A DNA stretch of 64,000 bases, taken from the NCBI GenBank assembly GCA_039024435.1, contig JBCCQH010000028.1, positions 1 through 64,000 on the forward strand, read 5' to 3'. The DNA is from JBCCQH01 sp039024435. Lineage in GTDB: Bacteria; Bacteroidota; Bacteroidia; J057; JADKCL01. The position numbers and the translations under genes were made by a program. Positions 46,812 through 55,033 of the stretch are shown one piece after another. The notes beneath the pieces are model-generated. The model was not told where the DNA came from, searched no databases, and worked only from the letters and a program-made list of their open reading frames with translations. The first letter of the stretch is position 1. Each line of letters begins with the position of its first letter.

Positions 46812-48401
46812 ATGATCCCAAGATCCCCCTTCATCCTCACCGCCCTGCTCCTCCTGTTCAACGGGAGCCCCGCCCAGGACAGCTATCCCAAAAACGAAGC
46901 GGCCGACGTTCAGCGCTACATCTTCAATCTTACGCTCAACGACGACAACAATGAGATCCAGGGCGAGGCCCTGATCACCGTCAATTTCAAAGAAAATGCC
47001 GAAACCTTCACCTTGGACCTGGTCGGCCATTCGGGCGAGTATGGCATGGCCGTGACCGGCGTGTTTGAAGGCGCTGCTCCCGCCAACTACACCTACACCG
47101 ATGACAAAATCGCCATTGACCTGGGCGCCGACGGTGCCGCCACCCGCACCTTCAAGGTCCAGTACCGCGGCGTGGCGGAAAGGGGCTTGGTGATCGACAC
47201 GACCAAATTTGGGCAGCGCTCCTTCTTCGGGGACAACTGGCCCAACCTCGCCCACCACTGGCTCCCCTCCGTGGACCACCCCTACGATAAAGCAGCGATC
47301 GAATTCCGCATCACCGCCCCCGAGCACTACGACGTGGTCGCCACCGGCAAAAAAGTGGAAGAAAGCCACCTGGGCAATGGCCTCAAACTCACCTGCTACC
47401 AAGAACCGGCACCCGTGGCCCTGAAAGTGGTGACCATCGGAGTGACCAAATTCGCCACCCAACTGCTCGGGACGGTGGAAGACATTGCGGTGACCGCTTG
47501 GGTCTACCCCGAAAACCGATTGGACGGCTTCCACGACTATGCGGTCGCGGTGAAAGTAATGGAATACTTCATCGAGCGGATCGGTCCCTATTCCTACGCC
47601 AAACTGGCCAATATGCAAGCCAAAACGCAATGGGGCGGCCTGGAGAATGCCGGCACCATCGCCTATTTTGAAAACTCCGTCACCGGAAAAAATACGGTCG
47701 AAGGTCTGATCGCCCACGAGATTTCCCACCAATGGTTTGGCAATTCGGTCACCGAAGATAGCTGGGACCACGTCTGGCTCAGTGAGGGTTTCGCCACCTA
47801 TTTCACCATCCTGTACCAAGAACACGTCTACGGAAACGAGCGCCGAAAGCAAGAATTGGCCCTGGACCGCAGTCAGGTGATTGCTTACTACAACCGGAAG
47901 CCCGCCCCGGTGGTGGATTACACCATCGAAGATCCCATGAATGTACTGAGCATCAATACCTACCAGAAAGGAGGCTGGGTCCTCAATATGCTGCGGCACC
48001 GGATTGGGGACGATGCGTTCTGGAAAGGGATTCGCCTGTACTACAAGACTTTCCGCAACGCCAATGCCCTGACCGAGGATTTCCGCCGGATCATGGAAGA
48101 AGTTTCCGACGACGACCTCCGCGCATTTTTTGACCAGTGGATCTTCACCGCTGGGCATCCCGAACTGAAGTGGAGTTGGCAATACAAAAAGGGCAAGGTG
48201 AAGCTTCAGTTGGAGCAGATGCAAGAACAGCTCTACAAATTTCCCCTGGAAATCGGCATCGTCACGGGTGACGACATGAAAATCGAGCGGCTGACCGTGG
48301 ATGAACGCTCCGCAACCCTCCAAATCGCCGTGGATGCAGCGCCGGACAAGGTGGTCTTGGATCCGGAGACGTGGTTGTTGTTTGCGGAGGTAGAGGAATA
48401 G
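46812..48401 (+). CDS. M1-family zinc aminopeptidase, secreted
   Basis: A 529-residue gluzincin with signal peptide ending near PAQ (FILTALLLLFNGSPAQ). The N-terminal beta saddle (YIFNLTLNDDNNEIQGEALI) precedes the catalytic part. Substrate-anchoring GGLENAG (GxMEN equivalent) comes first, then the zinc site HEISHQWFG, and WLSEGFATYF, which carries the third ligand Glu. It lacks the large C-terminal helical domain of long M1 enzymes, as do leukotriene-hydrolase-like bacterial members. A second, decayed copy of its last 45 codons lies at 50499-50637. It should trim N-terminal residues from peptides outside the cytoplasm. Confidence 0.93.
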   Translation: MIPRSPFILTALLLLFNGSPAQDSYPKNEAADVQRYIFNLTLNDDNNEIQGEALITVNFKENAETFTLDLVGHSGEYGMAVTGVFEGAAPANYTYTDDKIAIDLGADGAATRTFKVQYRGVAERGLVIDTTKFGQRSFFGDNWPNLAHHWLPSVDHPYDKAAIEFRITAPEHYDVVATGKKVEESHLGNGLKLTCYQEPAPVALKVVTIGVTKFATQLLGTVEDIAVTAWVYPENRLDGFHDYAVAVKVMEYFIERIGPYSYAKLANMQAKTQWGGLENAGTIAYFENSVTGKNTVEGLIAHEISHQWFGNSVTEDSWDHVWLSEGFATYFTILYQEHVYGNERRKQELALDRSQVIAYYNRKPAPVVDYTIEDPMNVLSINTYQKGGWVLNMLRHRIGDDAFWKGIRLYYKTFRNANALTEDFRRIMEEVSDDDLRAFFDQWIFTAGHPELKWSWQYKKGKVKLQLEQMQEQLYKFPLEIGIVTGDDMKIERLTVDERSATLQIAVDAAPDKVVLDPETWLLFAEVEE

Positions 48402-48487
48402 GGCGCTTGGGGTGCGGGAGTGGGACACTCATTATGCAAGTGGTCCCGAATCACCGTGGATGGCGGGTAGACCGGCCTTTGAACGAT

Positions 48488-49132
48488 TCAGTCTTGCATA
48501 AAATGCCGGATTCTACCTAAGAAATATTGGAAGGAAGGCGACTGGTTCTCATCTAAGCTAATTTCGGGGCTAATCCTATCTGCCCACTCATTTTTTATTC
48601 TTCCGGTTTCCCTCCACCCCTTTTTCTTCAACTTGGTGGCCCCACCGGGGTACAGAGCATCGGCCAACTTTTCCCAAGTGCCACAAATGGCATCGTATTC
48701 ATAGGAATTCAACACACTTTGCTTGGCGTTGGGATATGCCGAGAGCACTGCATCTTTATCGCCCAGCAACCAGGCTTCTCCTTCCTCTATTGCAATGCAG
48801 AAGTCAGCGTTGGGCTTAGGGTTGCAGTGATTCAGCACCGCAAACAAGTCATTTCGGAAACTCTTCAAATCCTTATCGTCCAAATCACACACGACGATCA
48901 CGACCGCGGCATAATTTTGATAACTCTTCCCGTATCCCGCCAGCAGCTTGGGCAACTGATCGAGCAGGATCCGTTTTGAAGCATCCGATTTTGGCTTCAG
49001 TCCTCTCGGTATTCGTCCGACTCCTTTGTAAGATTTGATGTCAAATGTATGTCCCTCTCCGAGCAGCATCGGCATCAAATGCGACAGCATTGTTTTTCCT
49101 GAATGGTCCTCCACCAAAAACTGAAAGTGCAT
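48488..49132 (-). CDS. TOPRIM-like DUF4276-type protein, partner of AAA ATPase
   Basis: A 214-residue protein. QFLVEDHSGKTMLSHLMPML holds the first acidic residue of a TOPRIM-like fold, VVIVVCDLDDKDL the D-x-D pair, and AIEEGEAWLLGD a further conserved Glu-x-W. This pattern is that of DUF4276-like proteins, usually coupled to SMC/ABC-type ATPases in phage-defence pairs. The ATG at 49132 lies 5 bp after the ATPase stop; a longer frame to 49165 would overlap that gene. Nuclease activity is inferred from fold only. Confidence 0.75.
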   Translation of the reverse strand: MHFQFLVEDHSGKTMLSHLMPMLLGEGHTFDIKSYKGVGRIPRGLKPKSDASKRILLDQLPKLLAGYGKSYQNYAAVVIVVCDLDDKDLKSFRNDLFAVLNHCNPKPNADFCIAIEEGEAWLLGDKDAVLSAYPNAKQSVLNSYEYDAICGTWEKLADALYPGGATKLKKKGWRETGRIKNEWADRISPEISLDENQSPSFQYFLGRIRHFMQD

Positions 49133-49137
49133 AACTT

Positions 49138-50400
49138 CTATTGATCTAAATAATCGCTGTACCAAAGTCCCCCCAATGGCAGCCCCTCGGTCACCAAATT
49201 CTTGACAATCGGGTCTTCACTCGCGCGCTTTACTGTGGCAAATCCATCACTTCCCTTTTGAATTACCCAAACTTCATCGGGGGATAAAGCGTCCACGAAG
49301 TAGGGTTGGTGCGTGGTTACAAACACTTGGGAACCCCCTCTTCCGGTTGCATGCGTACGGAATTCATGGGCCAGTGCCTCAAGGAGCTTGTGGTACAGTC
49401 CGTTTTCTGGTTCTTCAATCCCAATAAATGGCGGAGGAGATGGGTCTTCCAGCAGGAGAAGATAAGCAAAAACCTTTAGCGTACCATCGGACATTTGCTG
49501 AGAAAAAAATGGTTCTTTGAAGCCCTGTCCATTAAATCTGAGGAGAAGCCGGCCATCGTCCGTTTTTTTGGTGTCAACCCTATCGATGCCGGGGATCTTC
49601 TCGGCAATTCTTTTCAGAATTGAGCGGAATCGCTTTGGGTGTTCTCGCTCCATAAATTGTACCACATTCCCCAGATTATCACCATGGATATTCAAACGTT
49701 TCTGAGGCCCTGCCATTGGGAGACTCCGTGCGGCATCTGGGGTAAAGTAGCTCAAATACCATCCCTCGATGAATTCCCGAAATTTCGTAATTCGCGGATG
49801 CTGTTTGAGGGCACCAAGGGTTAAAATTCCCAATCGGCGCACATCAGATAATTCAACTTGCTCAGTCTCCGGCGTTTCGATGATTTCATGCTCTAGAGAG
49901 AACAGATCCTCCGTTTCTTTTGAAACTTCAGATAAAGCATCGTTGCCTGTCCACGCCCAACCACGCCCATTTTGTAGCCATAAGAATGAAAATGGCCTTC
50001 CATGCTTCTGCCCTTTCCTGCGCTGACGCAGACGTTCCCGAACTATGTAAGGCCGACCACTTGAGTCTAAATCAATGGCAAGCTCGTAAGTGATCGGTCT
50101 TGCCTTTGATTCCTGGCGATAGTAGAGTTCAAATTCGATTGGGCCCTCTTGCCCCTGTGATCGTATTCTTTCGAATCCGCCTCGCCCTCTCATATCACAT
50201 GCCTCCTCTACACCTACGCGAAGACAATCCGACAAAAATCCGAAAGCATCAAACATTGTACTTTTACCGACTCCATTCTTACCAATAACTGCCGTCATTG
50301 GGGCAAGCGGAACTGTCCCTTTTAAGTTCCACAACTTGCCGAGCGTGACGTCGCGCAGGACCCGATAGTTTTTGATCCGGAACCCTTCAATTTTTGCCAT
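49138..50400 (-). CDS. AAA/ABC-type ATPase of a two-gene defence candidate
   Basis: A 420-residue SMC-like ATPase. Walker A is GKNGVGKST at 40-48, the signature-like QMSDGTLK at 302-309, Walker B FIGIEEPENGL at 325-335 and the H-loop VTTHQPYF at 361-368. These are typical of AAA_21/OLD-type ATPases without a coiled coil. The C-terminus has no nuclease domain; that is supplied by the next gene, 5 bp downstream. The arrangement recalls PARIS and other ATPase + TOPRIM-like systems, but no exact match to a named system is claimed. Confidence 0.85.
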   Translation of the reverse strand: MAKIEGFRIKNYRVLRDVTLGKLWNLKGTVPLAPMTAVIGKNGVGKSTMFDAFGFLSDCLRVGVEEACDMRGRGGFERIRSQGQEGPIEFELYYRQESKARPITYELAIDLDSSGRPYIVRERLRQRRKGQKHGRPFSFLWLQNGRGWAWTGNDALSEVSKETEDLFSLEHEIIETPETEQVELSDVRRLGILTLGALKQHPRITKFREFIEGWYLSYFTPDAARSLPMAGPQKRLNIHGDNLGNVVQFMEREHPKRFRSILKRIAEKIPGIDRVDTKKTDDGRLLLRFNGQGFKEPFFSQQMSDGTLKVFAYLLLLEDPSPPPFIGIEEPENGLYHKLLEALAHEFRTHATGRGGSQVFVTTHQPYFVDALSPDEVWVIQKGSDGFATVKRASEDPIVKNLVTEGLPLGGLWYSDYLDQ

Positions 50401-50816
50401 GGAGAAACAACATTATAGAAACAAAAATTATCCGATTGACAATGTAATTCAAATCAATCGATTTTTGAATATTGCCAAGGTAAATATTCGGAATCGTCAT
50501 GGGCGACCAGGTCAAAATCGAGCGGACAAGCGTCCAGGATCGGTCCCAAGAGATCGAAATCGCAGTCGATGCCCTCCCGGACAAGGTGGTGTTGGATCCG
50601 GAGGTGTGGTTGCTGTTTGCGGAGGTGGAGGAATAGGGCGCTTGGGGTGCGGGTAGATCCAAATCGGAAATCTCCCCCTTTCAATGGTTCCGCAAGGTAC
50701 CCCAGCAGCGCAAATGTGTCCGGAAAACACCAACAAGATGGTTCCCCGACCGCTCAACTTGCCGCAAATACCCCGGGCAGACCGACGAAGCGAATCCCGA
50801 ACCGGGAGAAAACTGC
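50401..50816. other. Region upstream of the ATPase holding an M1 gene remnant
   Basis: Bases 50401-50490 are an AT-rich promoter-like stretch for the minus-strand ATPase. 50499-50656 is the M1 remnant listed separately. 50660-50816 shows nothing recognisable. Confidence 0.55.
50488..50637 (+). pseudogene. Decayed copy of the M1 aminopeptidase 3' end
   Basis: From ATG 50499 the frame reads MGDQVKIERTSV, then EIAVDALPDKVVLDPEVWLL and FAEVEE before TAG. The intact gene ends TGDDMKIERLTV, QIAVDAAPDKVVLDPETWLL and FAEVEE. An in-frame TAA lies just upstream (50480s). The 20 bases after both stop codons are also the same (TAGGGCGCTTGGGGTGCGGG), so the homology includes flanking DNA. Confidence 0.82.
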
Positions 50817-52361
50817 CTACTCCCCTCGGCGCTGAATCCGCACCGTCCGCCGGTAGCGCTCTCCCCAACGCACCTCCGCCAGGTACATCCCCGCCGGCAG
50901 ATCACCCAGGTCCAAAGCCAGCACTCCGCCTTGCCGGTCCGTCGCAGCCTGCACTGCTACCGCTTGGCGGATGCCCGCCGGATTCAGCACCTCGACCTGA
51001 AGCACCGCATCCGGCGGAAGATCCACCGGCCGCACCACCCGCAAAGTGACGACATCCGGAGTGGGATTCGGGAACGCTTCGATCCCCGACGCACTGCCCC
51101 GCGGCAGGGTAAATTGCCGCACCTCAGAACGATTGACCCGCCCATCCTGGTCGATTTGGTCAAGGCGGTAGAAATAGGTCAGTCCTGGCTGGACCTCCGG
51201 ATCCCGGAAGTGGTAGGCCCTCGACCCGGTCGCGCTTTCCGAAGCCGGCACCCAACCCACGGCGGCGAAGTCCTGCCCGTCCGCACTGCGCTGGATTTCG
51301 TAGCCGCGGTTGCCCACTTCGGAAAAGGTTTCCCACTCCAATCGAGCCGCCGGGCCCTCCGCCCGGACCTCAAAATAATGGTAACTGACCGGCAGCGCGC
51401 AGGTATTGACCGTCACCGGCCGGGTCACACTGTCCTGGCAGCCAAAATTGTCCGTGACCACCAAGGTGACATCGTAGGTGCCGAGGGTATCGTAAAGATG
51501 CGCCGGGCTGGCTAAGGCACTCGTATCGCCGTCCCCGAAGTCCCAGCGCCAGTTTCCGACCACCGAATTCGTCAGTGAGGAACTCGAACAGGTGTCCGAA
51601 ACATATTGGAATTCCGCGCTGTCCCCAAGGCAGACCGAAAACGTATTCATGGTAAAATCGGGAATCAGTTCGTAGGCAAAATTCGCATAGACCGTCCCGC
51701 CCTGGGAGTAGTTGTAAAACCCAAAGCGTCCCGGCTCGAAGCAGCCCGGTACATCAAATATCGTATCGCTATTGATCGCGATCACGAGCCGCGAGGACAG
51801 GTAGGTCAATTCGAAATTGTACACCGCATTGACCGCCCAGGCGGTCCCGGGACCGGTATTCGATGCGACGACATTGAAGCCGTTTTGGCTCTGGTGGCCC
51901 CAGAACTCAGCACTGTGCACCGTCAAATCAAAATTGCCATTGATTTGGGAAAGGTATTGCCCGAGTTGCACGGTGTTGCCCCCGACGGTCTGGGTTCCAC
52001 GTTTCCAATCAAACAGCCAGGTTTCCACCGGATAGACACTGCCCGTGCCCCCAAGTGGATTGCGATAACCAATCGCAAACCCAATAAAATCATCATCCGT
52101 CCCCGTGCTTTGCAAGGTTCCAGTGATGCGGACATTGATGAATTCCTGGGGACTGACAAAAAATGTCGGGAAGCTGTTGATCGTTTGCGTCACCGTTGTG
52201 CCGGTCGGATTGACATTCCAGGTTCCATTGGCTGGGGGGCCCTGTTCCGTCCAAGCGTTGAGGTCGATGATGGAACTGCATTGACCGAAAGCTTCCGCCC
52301 GAAATTGCAAGCATACCAGGACTATGCCCAGTTGTATACACCAGTTTATTACCCGTAACAT
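50817..52361 (-). CDS. Secreted PKD-domain protein with thrombospondin-C/LamG-like domain and T9SS signal
   Basis: A 514-residue exported protein with a signal peptide at 1-26. Residues 30-235 form a concanavalin-like beta sandwich resembling the thrombospondin type 3 C-terminal domain (TDDDFIGFAIGYRNP, VETWLFDWKRGTQ, NFELTYLSSRLVIAINSD). Residues 240-330 are a PKD domain (GNWRWDFGDGDTSALASPAH, LYDTLGTYDVTLVVTDNFG). Residues 345-430 look fibronectin-like (ARLEWETFSEVGNRGYEIQR). The end (GIEAFPNPTPDVVTLRVVRP to YRRTVRIQRRGE) is a T9SS type A sorting domain. Probably a cell-surface adhesin; the ligand is unknown. Confidence 0.87.
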   Translation of the reverse strand: MLRVINWCIQLGIVLVCLQFRAEAFGQCSSIIDLNAWTEQGPPANGTWNVNPTGTTVTQTINSFPTFFVSPQEFINVRITGTLQSTGTDDDFIGFAIGYRNPLGGTGSVYPVETWLFDWKRGTQTVGGNTVQLGQYLSQINGNFDLTVHSAEFWGHQSQNGFNVVASNTGPGTAWAVNAVYNFELTYLSSRLVIAINSDTIFDVPGCFEPGRFGFYNYSQGGTVYANFAYELIPDFTMNTFSVCLGDSAEFQYVSDTCSSSSLTNSVVGNWRWDFGDGDTSALASPAHLYDTLGTYDVTLVVTDNFGCQDSVTRPVTVNTCALPVSYHYFEVRAEGPAARLEWETFSEVGNRGYEIQRSADGQDFAAVGWVPASESATGSRAYHFRDPEVQPGLTYFYRLDQIDQDGRVNRSEVRQFTLPRGSASGIEAFPNPTPDVVTLRVVRPVDLPPDAVLQVEVLNPAGIRQAVAVQAATDRQGGVLALDLGDLPAGMYLAEVRWGERYRRTVRIQRRGE

Positions 52362-52569
52362 GATTTTGTCTCCCGATTGATTACCACGCTAAGGTAGGCA
52401 ACCGAAACCACAGATGTCGGGGATTGACCTAAATTGTGAAGAACTTTAGCGAATCTCTCTCCGTGATCGGCGATGGCAACAACAAGTTTCCGGCAAATCC
52501 GCTTGCATTTCCGCGTTCTTTTCCTTCCGGCACTGCCAAACCGGAAAAGAATTCTATTTTTGGGCCACC

Positions 52570-54687
52570 ATGTTCAAATCACTCTCCTCTCCCCTGCTCT
52601 TCCTCGCTTGCGCGCTGCTGTTCCCCCATTTTCTCCGGGCCCAGTCCACGATCAATGTGGCCAACATTGAGATCGTCCGCGATTCATTCGGCGTGCCGCA
52701 CATCTTCAGCGAAACTGACGCGGAAGCAGTCTACGGCATCGGATGGGCCCAGTGCGAGGACAATTTTCATCTCATGCAGGACAATTTTTCTTTTGTGCGC
52801 AATCGGGCCGGACGGCTCATGGGCAAGGACGGCGCGACCCTCGACTTCCTGTACCAACTGTTTGGGGTGGAGGACTTTGTGGAAAGGCGCTACGCCAAAG
52901 ACATCAGCCCGGAAATAGAGCGCCTCCTGCAGGCCTACTCGGATGCGGTCAATCGCTACGCTGAACTCCATCCGAAAGAAGTCAAACGCAAAGATCTTTT
53001 CCCCATCACGCCCCGCCTCATCGTCGGCAACTACGTGTTTCACTTCATGCTGATGCACAGCTCGACCCTCCGCTTGGGGAAATTTTTCTCGGAGGAGTTT
53101 GACTACGTGGCCCAGAACCAATTCGGCCACGGATCCAATGCCTTTGCCTTCAGCCCACAGATCACCACCGATGGCAAGAGCTATTTGGTCGGGAATCCGC
53201 ACCAACCGGTCAACGAAATGGGCAATTTCTGGGAACTCAGTGTCCACAGCGAAGAAGGCTACGAATTTTACGGAGCCACCTTTTCCGTGGGCGGCCTGGT
53301 TCCCTCGCTCGGGGCCAATCGGCACCTGGGCTGGACCCACACCACGAACTATCAGCACAGCGCCGACATTTACCGGCTGGAAATGCATCCTACCAAGAAG
53401 AACCTGTACCAGTACGATGGCAAATGGATCCCCCTTGAGGTCAAGCACGCCAAGCTCCGGGTCAAAATCGGTGGGATCACGATTCCCGTTCGCAAAAAAT
53501 ACTACCGCAGCGTCTACGGCCCCACGATGCGGAAAAAATCCGGCTACTACTCCTTCAAGAGCCACGTCTACCACAACCTCAAAGTCACCGAACAGTGGTA
53601 CAAGATGGGCAAAGCGAAAAATCTGGACGAATTCATGGCTGCCCTCGACATCCAGGGCCTCCCCGCCCAGACCATCACTTATGCGGATGATCAAGGCAAC
53701 ATTTTCCATCTGAGCAATTTCAGTCATCCCTACCGCGATGAAGCCTATGACTGGTCGGCCCTAAAAGCGGGCAATACGACCATTCTTCCGGGAAATACAG
53801 CGGCAAATAACTGGAGCCTGGACCGCATCCATCCCGTCGCTGACCTGCCTCAGATCAAGAATCCCGATTGCGGCTACGTCTACAACACCAACAACACCGT
53901 CTTTCGGATGACCGGTCCCGGGGAAAACCTGCAACCGAAGGATTTCCCGGCCAACTTTGGGCTGCTGCATTCGAACAACATCCGGGGAAAGACCTTCGCC
54001 GAGCGCATCCAGAACTACGAGCGGGTCAGCTTTGCCGACGTGCGCCGGATCCGGGAGGATACCCGCGTAAACAAGGCCTCCCTGTCGCTGCGCAACTGCA
54101 TGAACTGCGACCAGATTCCCCGCCTGCTCGCTACGACACCGGAACTGGCCCCTTCCCACGCGGTGTTTCAACAATGGGACGGGGCATTTGACGCCGAAAA
54201 TAAATACGCGACCGCCATGGCCATCTCGACTTTGTACTTCGCAAAGTACATCCGCAGTCAGTTTGGCAACGAAGAAAAGGACGTTCCGGAAGACGAACTG
54301 ATCGCCGCTATGCTGAAGGCGCAGAACTTTCTCCTGAAACACTACGGCACCCTGGAAGTCCCCCTTGGCGAAGTGCAAAAAGCAGCCCGGTTTGATGTGG
54401 AGATGCCGGTCGGCGGATGCGTATTTACCCTCGCCAGCACGCACACCAAGCCTTACAAAAAAGACAAGATGGAAATCATCAGCGGCGACAGCTATGTCTT
54501 TTACGCCCGGTTCGGAGAGAATGGTCTGGAAGAACTGCAAACGGTCAATGCCTTCGGCAACAGTTTGAAAGAAGGCCATCCGCACAGCACCGACCAAACC
54601 GAAATGTACGTCAAGCAGCAAACCAAAGCGGCGGAACTGGATCGGCAAAAGTTGCGCAGTTCAGGGCGGTCCTACCATCCCAAATAG
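52570..54687 (+). CDS. Penicillin acylase family (Ntn-hydrolase) protein
   Basis: A 705-residue exported enzyme, signal peptide ending near RAQS. The pattern of the penicillin G acylase/quorum-quenching acylase family is clear: IEIVRDSFGVPHIFSETDAE, YGIGWAQCEDNFHLMQ, and the autoprocessing site GHGSNAFAFSP with Ser189 as the new N-terminal nucleophile. NPHQP and TTNYQHSADIYRLE follow, then the oxyanion Asn region PGNTAANNWS. The precursor should be cut into alpha and beta chains. Substrates could be N-acyl-homoserine lactones or other N-acyl amides; Bacteroidota members are mostly untested. Flanked by 208 bp and 346 bp gaps, so probably monocistronic. Confidence 0.92.
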   Translation: MFKSLSSPLLFLACALLFPHFLRAQSTINVANIEIVRDSFGVPHIFSETDAEAVYGIGWAQCEDNFHLMQDNFSFVRNRAGRLMGKDGATLDFLYQLFGVEDFVERRYAKDISPEIERLLQAYSDAVNRYAELHPKEVKRKDLFPITPRLIVGNYVFHFMLMHSSTLRLGKFFSEEFDYVAQNQFGHGSNAFAFSPQITTDGKSYLVGNPHQPVNEMGNFWELSVHSEEGYEFYGATFSVGGLVPSLGANRHLGWTHTTNYQHSADIYRLEMHPTKKNLYQYDGKWIPLEVKHAKLRVKIGGITIPVRKKYYRSVYGPTMRKKSGYYSFKSHVYHNLKVTEQWYKMGKAKNLDEFMAALDIQGLPAQTITYADDQGNIFHLSNFSHPYRDEAYDWSALKAGNTTILPGNTAANNWSLDRIHPVADLPQIKNPDCGYVYNTNNTVFRMTGPGENLQPKDFPANFGLLHSNNIRGKTFAERIQNYERVSFADVRRIREDTRVNKASLSLRNCMNCDQIPRLLATTPELAPSHAVFQQWDGAFDAENKYATAMAISTLYFAKYIRSQFGNEEKDVPEDELIAAMLKAQNFLLKHYGTLEVPLGEVQKAARFDVEMPVGGCVFTLASTHTKPYKKDKMEIISGDSYVFYARFGENGLEELQTVNAFGNSLKEGHPHSTDQTEMYVKQQTKAAELDRQKLRSSGRSYHPK

Positions 54688-55033
54688 TCCCCGGTCTTCC
54701 TTCCGGACGCCCAAAACACAACTTGACGGGCCAAAGTCACGATCCGATCTTCCGAATGGTGCGGCAGTTTTCGGTACGGTCGACGGCGACCCAAGTGCTT
54801 TTCGAATTTAACAGACCCCCAACTTGTCGCCTGCGCGATAGCCATTTTGCCACCCTAATTCGATTTAGAGTTATTTTAAAATTTTTATTTATTTTATTAA
54901 AACATTTTATTGCTTAATCGGTTTTATTAGGAAATCAACTGGCACCGAGGAGGCCGCCGAAAATCCTCATCCAATAGCGCACATAACACACCTTCTAGAG
55001 TAGGCAAAAAAAACCAATCTATTTGATTCAAAC
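54688..55033. promoter_or_regulatory. Leader/promoter region of the first S74-T9SS gene
   Basis: No gene. 54856-54912 contains an AT-rich block (CTAATTCGATTTAG ... ATTAAAACATTTTATTG) that recurs at 56769-56825 before the paralogue. GAGGA...TCCTC (54947-54968) forms a 5-bp stem around GGCCGCCGAAAA that is also repeated. This is the probable promoter and leader. Confidence 0.6.

Noticed and set aside
50569..50835. Plus-strand frame over the M1 remnant as a gene
   Set aside because: It is in a different frame from the recognisable M1 remnant and has low-complexity Arg/Pro-rich sequence.
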